Assembly: GCA_015494335.1 (NCBI GenBank)
Contig: WGBK01000138.1
Location: 1 to 12,899 of the forward strand
DNA length: 12,899 nt
From: Gammaproteobacteria bacterium
GTDB taxonomy: Bacteria > Pseudomonadota > Gammaproteobacteria > GCA-001735895
Reading direction: 5' to 3'
Shown here: in pieces, positions 1 through 5,667 of the stretch
Layout of the letters: every line of letters begins with the position of its first letter
How positions within the stretch are numbered: position 1 is the stretch's first letter
Notes under the pieces: generated by a model
What the model was told of the DNA's origin: nothing
The model's input: the letters and a program-made list of their open reading frames with translations, nothing else
Databases searched by the model: none
Made by a program: the position numbers and the translations under genes

Positions 1-100
1 AGGTCACGGCAGGCTGGGTCATGTGCAGGGATTCCGCGGCCTTGGTGAAACTCAGCTGCTTGGCTACGGCATGGAACACCTTCAGACGTCGGTCGCTCAT
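1..100 (-). CDS. LysR-family transcriptional regulator, N-terminal fragment (runs off window)
   Basis: Reading leftwards from an ATG at 98-100, the 33 visible codons begin MSDRRLKVFHAVAKQLSFTK and continue with AAESLHMTQPAVT. This is the start of the winged helix-turn-helix of LysR-type regulators: a first helix containing an L-x-x-F-x-x-V pattern, then S-F-T-x-A-A-x-x-L-x-x-T/S-Q-P-A-V. A GGAG lies 10 bases before the ATG. The rest of the protein, including the effector-binding domain, is outside the window, so the ligand and targets cannot be inferred. It points the same way as the RND operon that ends at 249, so it is not the usual divergent LysR neighbour of a target gene. Confidence 0.88.
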   Translation of the reverse strand, partial: MSDRRLKVFHAVAKQLSFTKAAESLHMTQPAVT

Positions 101-132
101 GACAGAGCCACTCCATAAATAATGAGCTTGGT

Positions 133-138
133 AGTATA
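133..138 (-). promoter_or_regulatory. Possible -10 element for the LysR-family gene
   Basis: On the minus strand the hexamer is TATACT (5 of 6 to TATAAT), about 33 bases before the LysR ATG. No good -35 hexamer is seen 16-18 bases further upstream, so the promoter would be weak or activator-dependent. Apart from the hairpin at 204-238, the gap 101-248 holds nothing else I can recognise. Confidence 0.35.
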
Positions 139-203
139 CAGCGATTTTATGGCGACAAGAAATCTTCCGAAAGGGATAGATCGTCCTTATGACCGCATCA
201 GAA

Positions 204-238
204 CCGCTGCAGCCCGGCGTCAAAACGGGCTGCAGCGG
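204..238 (-). terminator. Perfect 13-bp hairpin after the RND pump gene
   Basis: CCGCTGCAGCCCG at 204-216 is exactly repeated as its reverse complement at 226-238, with a 9-base loop. It begins 10 bases past the stop codon of the RND pump, as expected for a terminator of the efflux operon. No long U tract follows in the minus direction (the next bases are TTCTGATG), so it may be an inefficient terminator or mainly an mRNA 3'-end stabiliser. Confidence 0.6.
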
Positions 239-248
239 AACGAGCGGG

Positions 249-3200
249 TCAGGCCGCCGCTTCCTGCTCCTCGATCACTTCCAGCTTGTGCTTGTTGAGC
301 ATGTAGTAGAGCACCGGAATGATCACCAGGGTCAGCAGGGTCGAAACGAAGATACCGAAGATCAGCGAGATGGCGAGGCCGCGGAAGATCGGGTCGTCGA
401 CGATGAAGAAGGCACCAAGCATCGCCGCCAGTCCGGTCAGAACGATCGGCTTGGCGCGCACCGCGGCCGAGGTCACCACCGCTTCGGCAAAGGAAACCCC
501 GGCAATCAGCTGCTCGTTGATGAAATCCACCAGCAGGATCGAGTTGCGCACGATGATACCGGCCAGCGCGATCATGCCGATCATCGAAGTGGCGGTGAAC
601 TTGGCATCGAGCAGGGCATGGCCCGGCATCACGCCGATGATGGTCAGCGGGATCGGCGCCATGATCACCAGCGGCACCAGGTAGGAGCGGAACTGGGCCA
701 CCACCAGCAGGTAGATCAGGATCAGGCCGATGGAATAGGCAATGCCCATGTCACGGAAGGTCTCGTAGGTGACCTGCCACTCGCCGTCCCACTTCATGCT
801 GTAGCGATAGGGATTCTCCGGTTGCTGGATGAAGTACTGCTGCAGGCCGGGGTATTTCTGCTCCAGTTCGTCGACCATCTCGAACATGCCGTAGAGCGGG
901 CTGTCCAGTTCGCCGGCCATGTCGCCGGTGACGAACACCACCGGCAGCAGGTCCTTGTGGTAGACGACCTTCTCGATCTCGGTCTCCACCACTTCGACCA
1001 GTTCGGACAGCGCGATCTGGCCGCCCGTGGAGGTGCGCAGCTTCAAGGACAGGCTGTCGTAGAGATCCTCGCGCTTGTCCGAGGGCAGGATCAGCCGGAT
1101 CGGCGTCGCAAACTTGACGTTGTTGCCGTGGATGTAGCTGATGTCCTCGCCTTCCAGCGCGGTCTTTACCGCCGCGGCGATCTGCTGCTGGCTGACGCCG
1201 AACAACGCGGCCTTCTGCCGGTCCACCTTCAGCAGGTAGCGCTTGGCCGAGTACTCCACCGAGTCGTCGATATCGACGATATCCGGCGTCTGCTCGAAGA
1301 CCTCACGAATCTTCTTCGCTTCGCGGATCTGGCCCGGATAATCCAGGCCATAGACCTCGGCCACCAGCGGCGCCATCACCGGCGGACCCGGCGGCACCTC
1401 GGCCAGCTTCACATTGGCACCAAAGGGCCTGGCGATGCGCTGCAGCTCATCGCGCACCGAAAGGGCGATCTCGTGACTCTTGCGCTCACGATGATGCTTG
1501 TCCACCAGGTTGACCTGAATGTCGCCGACGGAGCCGCCCTCGCGCAGATAGTACTGCCGCACCAGACCGTTGAAGTTGATCGGCGAGGCCGCGCCGACAT
1601 AGGCCTGGTAGTTGGACACCTCGGGCACCGTGGCCAGGTACTCGCCCAGTTCGTTGACCACGCGGGCGGTCTTCTCCAGTGCCGTGCCCTCGGGCATGTC
1701 GACGATCACCTGGAACTCCGACTTGTTGTCGAAGGGCAGCATCTTCAGCACTACCTGGTTGGTAACCACCAGGCCGATCGAGGCCAGAAGCAGCAGCGCC
1801 ACGCCAAGGTTCAGCAACAGGAAGTTGCGACCCTGGCGACGCCCGCGCACGAAGGGCGCCATCAACCAGTTGAACAGGCGATAGAGTTTGCCGGTACGCA
1901 TTTCGTCCATGGAATGGTGTTCCGCCTGCATCTGCTTCTCGCGCGATCGCAGCACCTTGTAGCTGAGCCAGGGCGTGAAGATGAAGGCCACCAGCAGCGA
2001 GATCACCATGCCCATGCTGGCATTGATCGGGATCGGGCTCATGTAGGGCCCCATCAGGCCGGTGACGAAGGCCATCGGCAACAGCGCCGCGATGACCGTG
2101 AAGGTGGCCAGGATGGTCGGGCCGCCGACCTCGTCCACGGCGCGCGGAATGGCCTGGCTCAGTGATTTCCCACCCAGCGACATGTGACGATGGATGTTCT
2201 CCACCACCACGATGGCGTCATCGACCAGGATACCGATGGAGAAGATCAGCGCGAACAGCGACACCCGGTTGAGGGTAAAGCCCCAGGCCCAGGAGGCGAA
2301 CAGCGTAATCAGCAGGGTGATGCCGATGGCCAGTCCGACGATGAAGGCCTCGCGCAATCCCAGCGCAACGGCTACCAGCAGGATCACCACGGTGGTGGCG
2401 AAGATCAGCTTGAAGATCAGGGTGTTGGCCTTGTTGCTCGCGGTCTCTCCGTAGTTGCGGGTAATCGAGATCTTCACACCGTCGGGAATGAAGGTACCCT
2501 TGAGCTGCTCGAAACGGTCGATCACGCGCTTGGCAATGACCACGGCGTTGGTGCCGGGTTTCTTGGCCACGGCAATGGTCACCGCCGGACGGATGCCATC
2601 CACGCTCTGGATGCCGTCCGTGGTGGCTCCGGCGCCAGTACCGTACCAGACGTATTGGTCGGGCTGGGCCGGGCCATCCTTGATGGTGGCGATGTCGCGC
2701 AGGTACACCGGGCTGCCCTCGAACACGCCCACCACCAGGTCGCCGACCTCGTCACTGGTGGTCATGAAGATGCCGGCCTGCACCGAGATCTCCTCGTTGT
2801 GACGCACCAGCTTGCCGGCCTCCTGCGAGGCATTGCCCTGGGTCAGGGCACGCCGGATCGCGTCCAGATCCAGCTGGTAACCGGCGATCTTCTGCGGATC
2901 CAGTTCCACCCGTACCACGCGCTGGGCGCCACCGATGGTATAGATGTCTCGGGTGCCGGGCACGCGCTTGAGTTCCGCCTCGATGGCGTGAGCCACTTGC
3001 AACAACTCCCAGGCGCCGCGGTTCTCGTCCTCGGACCACAGGGTCAGCGCCACGATCGGCACGTCATCGATCCCCTTCGGCTTGATGATCGGCTGCCCTA
3101 CGCCGAGATTCATCGGCAGCCAGTCGAGATTGGAGAAGATCTTCGAATACAGCCTCACGATCGCATCGGTACGATCCTCGCCGACCTTGAACTGCACGGT

Positions 3201-3533
3201 CAGCACCGACATGCCGGGGCGCGACACCGAATAGACATGCTTGATGCCGGAGATCTCGGACAGCACCTGCTCCGCCGGCGAGCTGACCAGTTGCTCGACC
3301 TCGGACACGGAAGCGCCCGGAAACGGGATGAAGACATTGGCGAAGGTCACGTTGATCTGCGGCTCTTCCTCCTTCGGCGTCACCAGGATCGCGAACAGGC
3401 CCAGCAGGATGCCGACCAGGGCCAGCAGTGGCGTGATCTCGGAGAACAGGAACTTCTTCGCCAGCGCACCGGAAAAGCCCAGCGGCGGCTCGTAATCCGG
3501 ATGATCCGGATGATCGGGCGTCAGTTCGGACAT
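249..3533 (-). CDS. RND-family efflux pump, inner-membrane permease (AcrB/HAE-like)
   Basis: A protein of 1094 residues with the two-fold repeated architecture of RND pumps: TM1 near residues 30-48, a large periplasmic domain, a TM2-TM6 bundle, a second large periplasmic domain, and a final TM bundle ending near 1085. It should export a compound from periplasm or inner membrane using the proton gradient, together with the adaptor encoded just upstream. TM4 carries GILVDDAIVVVENI; D438 and D439 match the proton-relay pair of AcrB (D407/D408). The AcrB TM10 lysine (K940) is replaced by R996 in VRNSILLVDF. The start at 3533 is preferred over the longer reading from 3584 because GAGGAG precedes it by 10 bases and the longer reading overlaps the adaptor gene. 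The N-terminus has an acidic, proline-rich extension with DHPDHPD. The motifs resemble drug-type (HAE) rather than heavy-metal pumps; the substrate is unknown. Confidence 0.93.
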   Translation of the reverse strand: MSELTPDHPDHPDYEPPLGFSGALAKKFLFSEITPLLALVGILLGLFAILVTPKEEEPQINVTFANVFIPFPGASVSEVEQLVSSPAEQVLSEISGIKHVYSVSRPGMSVLTVQFKVGEDRTDAIVRLYSKIFSNLDWLPMNLGVGQPIIKPKGIDDVPIVALTLWSEDENRGAWELLQVAHAIEAELKRVPGTRDIYTIGGAQRVVRVELDPQKIAGYQLDLDAIRRALTQGNASQEAGKLVRHNEEISVQAGIFMTTSDEVGDLVVGVFEGSPVYLRDIATIKDGPAQPDQYVWYGTGAGATTDGIQSVDGIRPAVTIAVAKKPGTNAVVIAKRVIDRFEQLKGTFIPDGVKISITRNYGETASNKANTLIFKLIFATTVVILLVAVALGLREAFIVGLAIGITLLITLFASWAWGFTLNRVSLFALIFSIGILVDDAIVVVENIHRHMSLGGKSLSQAIPRAVDEVGGPTILATFTVIAALLPMAFVTGLMGPYMSPIPINASMGMVISLLVAFIFTPWLSYKVLRSREKQMQAEHHSMDEMRTGKLYRLFNWLMAPFVRGRRQGRNFLLLNLGVALLLLASIGLVVTNQVVLKMLPFDNKSEFQVIVDMPEGTALEKTARVVNELGEYLATVPEVSNYQAYVGAASPINFNGLVRQYYLREGGSVGDIQVNLVDKHHRERKSHEIALSVRDELQRIARPFGANVKLAEVPPGPPVMAPLVAEVYGLDYPGQIREAKKIREVFEQTPDIVDIDDSVEYSAKRYLLKVDRQKAALFGVSQQQIAAAVKTALEGEDISYIHGNNVKFATPIRLILPSDKREDLYDSLSLKLRTSTGGQIALSELVEVVETEIEKVVYHKDLLPVVFVTGDMAGELDSPLYGMFEMVDELEQKYPGLQQYFIQQPENPYRYSMKWDGEWQVTYETFRDMGIAYSIGLILIYLLVVAQFRSYLVPLVIMAPIPLTIIGVMPGHALLDAKFTATSMIGMIALAGIIVRNSILLVDFINEQLIAGVSFAEAVVTSAAVRAKPIVLTGLAAMLGAFFIVDDPIFRGLAISLIFGIFVSTLLTLVIIPVLYYMLNKHKLEVIEEQEAAA
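3496..3513. repeat. Two tandem copies of a 9-bp unit inside the RND gene
   Basis: TCCGGATGA is repeated exactly twice, head to tail and in frame. It encodes the D-H-P D-H-P run of the pump's cytoplasmic N-terminal extension. It is the kind of short in-frame repeat that can change copy number by slippage without breaking the gene. Confidence 0.7.
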
Positions 3534-3540
3534 TTCAGCA

Positions 3541-4581
3541 TCACTCCTCTGCCTGTTCCTGCTTGATGATGATCGCGGCCGCAACCGGATCGGTCACCAC
3601 CAGTTCCCCGGCCTGCAGGCCGGAGATGACCACCACCTCGTTGTCCGCTAGGCGGCGGCCGAGGCGAATGTGCCGGAAATGCAGCTTCTGGCCCTGCAGC
3701 ACATAGATACCGGTCACCTCGCCACGGAAGGCCACGGCGCTGAAGGGGATCACCACCTCGTCACTGCGCCCGACTTCCATCGCCACCTTCACGAACATGC
3801 CAGGCAACAGGTCGTGATCGCCCTCGGGCAGTTCGACGCGCAGCACGAAGCTGTGGCTGCGCGTGTCGGCAAAGGGGAAGAAGGTCATCTTGTCGGAAAC
3901 GATCTCGCTGTCATCGGTCACCACGATGGCGCGCTTGTGGTTGCGCACGTCGCGAATCAGGCTCTGCGGCACATGGGTCACCACGCGCAGCTTTTCCAGC
4001 GAGATGCCCGCCACCAGCGGCGCGCCGACACCCACGGCCTCACCCGGCTCGACATGGCGCTCGACCAGAATACCGCTGTAGGGCGCACGCACGCGGGTAT
4101 AGCCGAGTTGTTCCCTGGCCTTGGCCACGGCCGCCTCGGCCGACTGCACACGGGCCTTGGCAGACTTCAGGGCTGCGCTGGCCTTGTCGAGGCTGGACTT
4201 GGGCACCACCTTGCGCTTGTACACTTCCAGTACCCGATCGTATTCCAGCTTGGCCTCCTGCAAGCGGGCCCGGGCCTCGTTCAGGGCGGCCCTGGCCTGG
4301 CGCAGATCGGCCTGCTGCTGGGTATCGTCGATCAGCACCACCAACTCACCCTTGCGCACGAAATCATTGACGTCGAAATACACTTCCTTGACGACGCCCG
4401 AGGTCTGCGCCGAGATGGTGCTCTTCTGCGTCGCTTCGACCACGGCCTCGAGCAGGTAGGTGGTCGGAACTTCCTTGAGCTGAGCCGCTTCGGTCTCGAT
4501 ACCACTGAGTGCAGCCAGACCCGGGGCGCTGAACAGGCCCAGCGCCAGGACGAGGAGGTACAGCCGGTTTGCAATCTTCAT
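3541..4581 (-). CDS. RND efflux periplasmic adaptor (membrane fusion protein)
   Basis: A 346-residue exported protein that should bridge the RND pump to an outer-membrane channel. Residues 1-23 form a Sec signal peptide (MKIANRLYLLVLALGLFSAPGLA); no lipobox cysteine is present, so it is probably not lipid-anchored. The first half of the lipoyl-like domain lies near 53-86 (TISAQTSGVVKEVYF), followed by an alpha-helical hairpin near 87-158 rich in A, K, R and E. The second lipoyl half is near 160-195 (RVRAPYSGILVERHVEPGE). A beta-barrel and a C-terminal membrane-proximal domain follow (VVIPFSAVAF, LGRRLADNEVVVISGL). The ATG at 4581 has AGGGA 6 bases upstream. It is first in the operon and only 7 bases separate its stop from the pump gene. 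No channel gene is in this operon; the TolC-family gene at 10475-11797 is a possible partner. Confidence 0.93.
   Translation of the reverse strand: MKIANRLYLLVLALGLFSAPGLAALSGIETEAAQLKEVPTTYLLEAVVEATQKSTISAQTSGVVKEVYFDVNDFVRKGELVVLIDDTQQQADLRQARAALNEARARLQEAKLEYDRVLEVYKRKVVPKSSLDKASAALKSAKARVQSAEAAVAKAREQLGYTRVRAPYSGILVERHVEPGEAVGVGAPLVAGISLEKLRVVTHVPQSLIRDVRNHKRAIVVTDDSEIVSDKMTFFPFADTRSHSFVLRVELPEGDHDLLPGMFVKVAMEVGRSDEVVIPFSAVAFRGEVTGIYVLQGQKLHFRHIRLGRRLADNEVVVISGLQAGELVVTDPVAAAIIIKQEQAEE
3544..3549 (-). promoter_or_regulatory. Ribosome binding site of the RND pump gene
   Basis: GAGGAG on the minus strand lies inside the last codons of the adaptor gene and 10 bases before the ATG at 3533. 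It fixes the pump start at 3533 and points to translation coupled to the adaptor, whose stop codon is at 3541-3543. Confidence 0.65.
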
Positions 4582-4625
4582 GATGGTTCCCTGATGGATG
4601 GATAAGCGATTTCGATAGCAGCGGT

Positions 4626-4653
4626 ATTATATTAGCTTTTTCTAATATTTAAA
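4626..4653 (-). promoter_or_regulatory. Promoter of the RND efflux operon
   Basis: On the minus strand a perfect -10 TATAAT (4626-4631) lies 16 bases downstream of TTTAAA (4648-4653), which matches 4 of 6 bases of the sigma-70 -35 consensus. The -10 sits 44 bases before the adaptor ATG, giving an untranslated leader of about 40 bases. The AT-rich patch stands out sharply from its GC-rich surroundings. Confidence 0.65.
4629..4648. promoter_or_regulatory. Palindromic operator between -35 and -10 of the RND promoter
   Basis: ATATTAG at 4629-4635 is followed after 6 bases (CTTTTT) by its exact reverse complement CTAATAT at 4642-4648. This 20-bp dyad fills the promoter spacer and touches both hexamers, the classic place for a repressor that blocks RNA polymerase. 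Size and symmetry suit a dimeric helix-turn-helix repressor (TetR, MarR or ArsR type, for example). No such regulator gene is in the window. Confidence 0.55.
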
Positions 4654-4673
4654 GGGGTGATTCCCGATAACCG

Positions 4674-4693
4674 CGATCTGCTACCGCAGATCG
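4674..4693. promoter_or_regulatory. 8-bp inverted repeat upstream of the DUF4124 gene
   Basis: CGATCTGC at 4674-4681 is mirrored by GCAGATCG at 4686-4693 around a TACC loop. It lies just upstream of the putative rightward promoter at 4703-4731 and has no U tract in either direction, so it is more likely a protein-binding site or a chance dyad than a terminator. Confidence 0.3.
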
Positions 4694-4702
4694 GCAAAAC
4701 AT

Positions 4703-4731
4703 TTTCCGTACCCGCCGGCAGCGTCTATAAT
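4703..4731 (+). promoter_or_regulatory. Probable promoter for the DUF4124 gene and perhaps the MIF-like gene
   Basis: A perfect TATAAT (4726-4731) lies 17 bases after TTTCCG (4703-4708), a poor -35 match. It is 57 bases before the ATG at 4789. The two divergent transcription units share the roughly 200-bp gap 4582-4788. Confidence 0.45.
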
Positions 4732-4776
4732 CCAGGACACACAAGCCGCTGCGCCAGTGTAATCCATTCCGATCCC

Positions 4777-4780
4777 GAGG
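4777..4780 (+). promoter_or_regulatory. Ribosome binding site deciding the DUF4124 start
   Basis: GAGG lies 8 bases before the ATG at 4789 but only 2 bases before the in-frame ATG at 4783, so 4789 is the better start. Confidence 0.5.
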
Positions 4781-4788
4781 ACATGCTC

Positions 4789-5226
4789 ATGAAACATACC
4801 CTGCTCTTGCTGCTGCTGGTCAGCGGACTGGTCCAGGCCGCCGGCATCAAGAAATGGATCGACGAGGAAGGCGTTGTACATTACGGGGATACCCCGCCCC
4901 TGCAGGTTCAGGCCGAGCCGGTATCCGTGACCCGACCGCCCAGCAATCCCGGCAAGCCCCTGCCCCGGCTGAATCTCGATCAGGCCGCGGAAAAGGGAGC
5001 GACCCAGGGCAGCGCCGGCGCCACCCCGGCCCCGAAGAAGAAATTCAACCCGAAAAAGGATGCCAAGCTGATCTGCGAGCGTGCACAAAAGGATCTTCAG
5101 GTCATCAACCGGAGCACCCGCATCCGCCTCAAGCAGGCTGACGGCAACGAACGCTACATGACCAAGGACGAGATCGAACAGCGCCGCAGCAAGACGAAAA
5201 AGCTGATCGAGAAATACTGCAAATAA
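4789..5226 (+). CDS. Exported DUF4124 domain protein
   Basis: A 145-residue protein of unknown function. Residues 1-17 (MKHTLLLLLLVSGLVQA) are a clear Sec signal peptide. The DUF4124 pattern follows at about 18-45: KKWIDEEGVVHYGDTPP, with the usual W-x-D-x-x-G-x-x-H-Y-x-D-x-P-P. Next comes a proline-, alanine- and lysine-rich linker, then a charged helical tail (about 90-145) with two cysteines that could form a disulfide. An in-frame reading could extend back to 4657, but that would remove the signal peptide from the N-terminus, so it was not chosen. The MIF-like gene follows after 17 bases and could be co-transcribed. DUF4124 proteins are common in gammaproteobacterial envelopes, but their role is not established. 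Confidence 0.85.
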   Translation: MKHTLLLLLLVSGLVQAAGIKKWIDEEGVVHYGDTPPLQVQAEPVSVTRPPSNPGKPLPRLNLDQAAEKGATQGSAGATPAPKKKFNPKKDAKLICERAQKDLQVINRSTRIRLKQADGNERYMTKDEIEQRRSKTKKLIEKYCK

Positions 5227-5243
5227 GCCCTGCAGGTATTGCC

Positions 5244-5582
5244 ATGCCCTATCTGTCCGTCACCAGCAATCTACCCCTCGATACCGGTTCGGATCAATTG
5301 CGCATGCTCAGTCGCAGCGTTGCCGAGGGACTGGGCAAGCCCGAATCCTATGTCATGGTGGCTCTCGAGCATAACCCGGAGATGCTGTTCGCCGGCAGTG
5401 CCGAACCCCTCGCCTACTGCGAACTGAAAAGCCTCGGCCTGCAGGAATCGCAGACCGCCGAGCTGTCCATGCGCATCTGCGACTGCCTCAACAAGCTGTG
5501 GGGGCTGGACCCGAAACGGGTCTATATCGAGTTCTCGTCACCGGCCCGCGCCATGTGGGGCTGGGACCGGCGCACCTTCTGA
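5244..5582 (+). CDS. MIF-family protein (tautomerase-like, macrophage migration inhibitory factor fold)
   Basis: A 112-residue protein that aligns along nearly its full length with animal MIF from memory: MPYLSVTSNLP against (M)PMFIVNTNVP, then GLGKPESYVMV, EPLAYCELKSLG and DPKRVYIEFSS, ending GWDRRTF against GWNNSTF. MIF proteins are trimers in which the proline exposed after Met removal is the catalytic base for keto-enol tautomerisation of substrates such as phenylpyruvate. P2, K32 and Y94 (Met counted) match MIF P1, K32 and Y95. The MIF Asn97 position is E96, and of the CALC redox motif only the second cysteine is kept (AYC). No signal peptide is seen, so it is probably cytoplasmic. The ATG at 5244 has a CAGG 7 bases upstream. 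Native substrate unknown. Confidence 0.88.
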   Translation: MPYLSVTSNLPLDTGSDQLRMLSRSVAEGLGKPESYVMVALEHNPEMLFAGSAEPLAYCELKSLGLQESQTAELSMRICDCLNKLWGLDPKRVYIEFSSPARAMWGWDRRTF

Positions 5583-5594
5583 AGCTGCAGCACG

Positions 5595-5631
5595 AAAAAT
5601 CGGGATTTTTGGTACAGTCCTGAAGTACAGT
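5595..5631. repeat. Short inverted and direct repeats in the proS leader
   Basis: AAAAAT (5595-5600) and ATTTTT (5605-5610) form a small AT hairpin around CGGG. They are followed by two copies of GTACAGT at 5612-5618 and 5625-5631, 13 bases apart. The second copy contains TACAGT (4 of 6 to a -10), but no good -35 is placed for it. The 85-base gap 5583-5667 must hold the proS promoter unless proS is read from upstream; I cannot place it with confidence. Confidence 0.35.
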
Positions 5632-5667
5632 TCACCCTCGTTCACAACCATCCGAGATGCCCTGCCC

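Noticed and set aside
189..2165. Long open frame on the plus strand opposite the RND pump (also 2184-3566)
   Set aside because: The translation is H-, Q-, R-, D- and G-rich low-complexity sequence typical of the antisense of a GC-rich gene, and the opposite strand encodes a clear RND pump.
3670..4605. Plus-strand open frame opposite the RND adaptor
   Set aside because: Same compositional artefact; it has no recognisable domain and lies antisense to a well-supported gene and across its promoter side.
5595..5610. AAAAAT-CGGG-ATTTTT as a terminator after the MIF-like gene
   Set aside because: It ends in a T run, but the stem is only A-T pairs around a 4-base loop, too weak for a confident intrinsic terminator.
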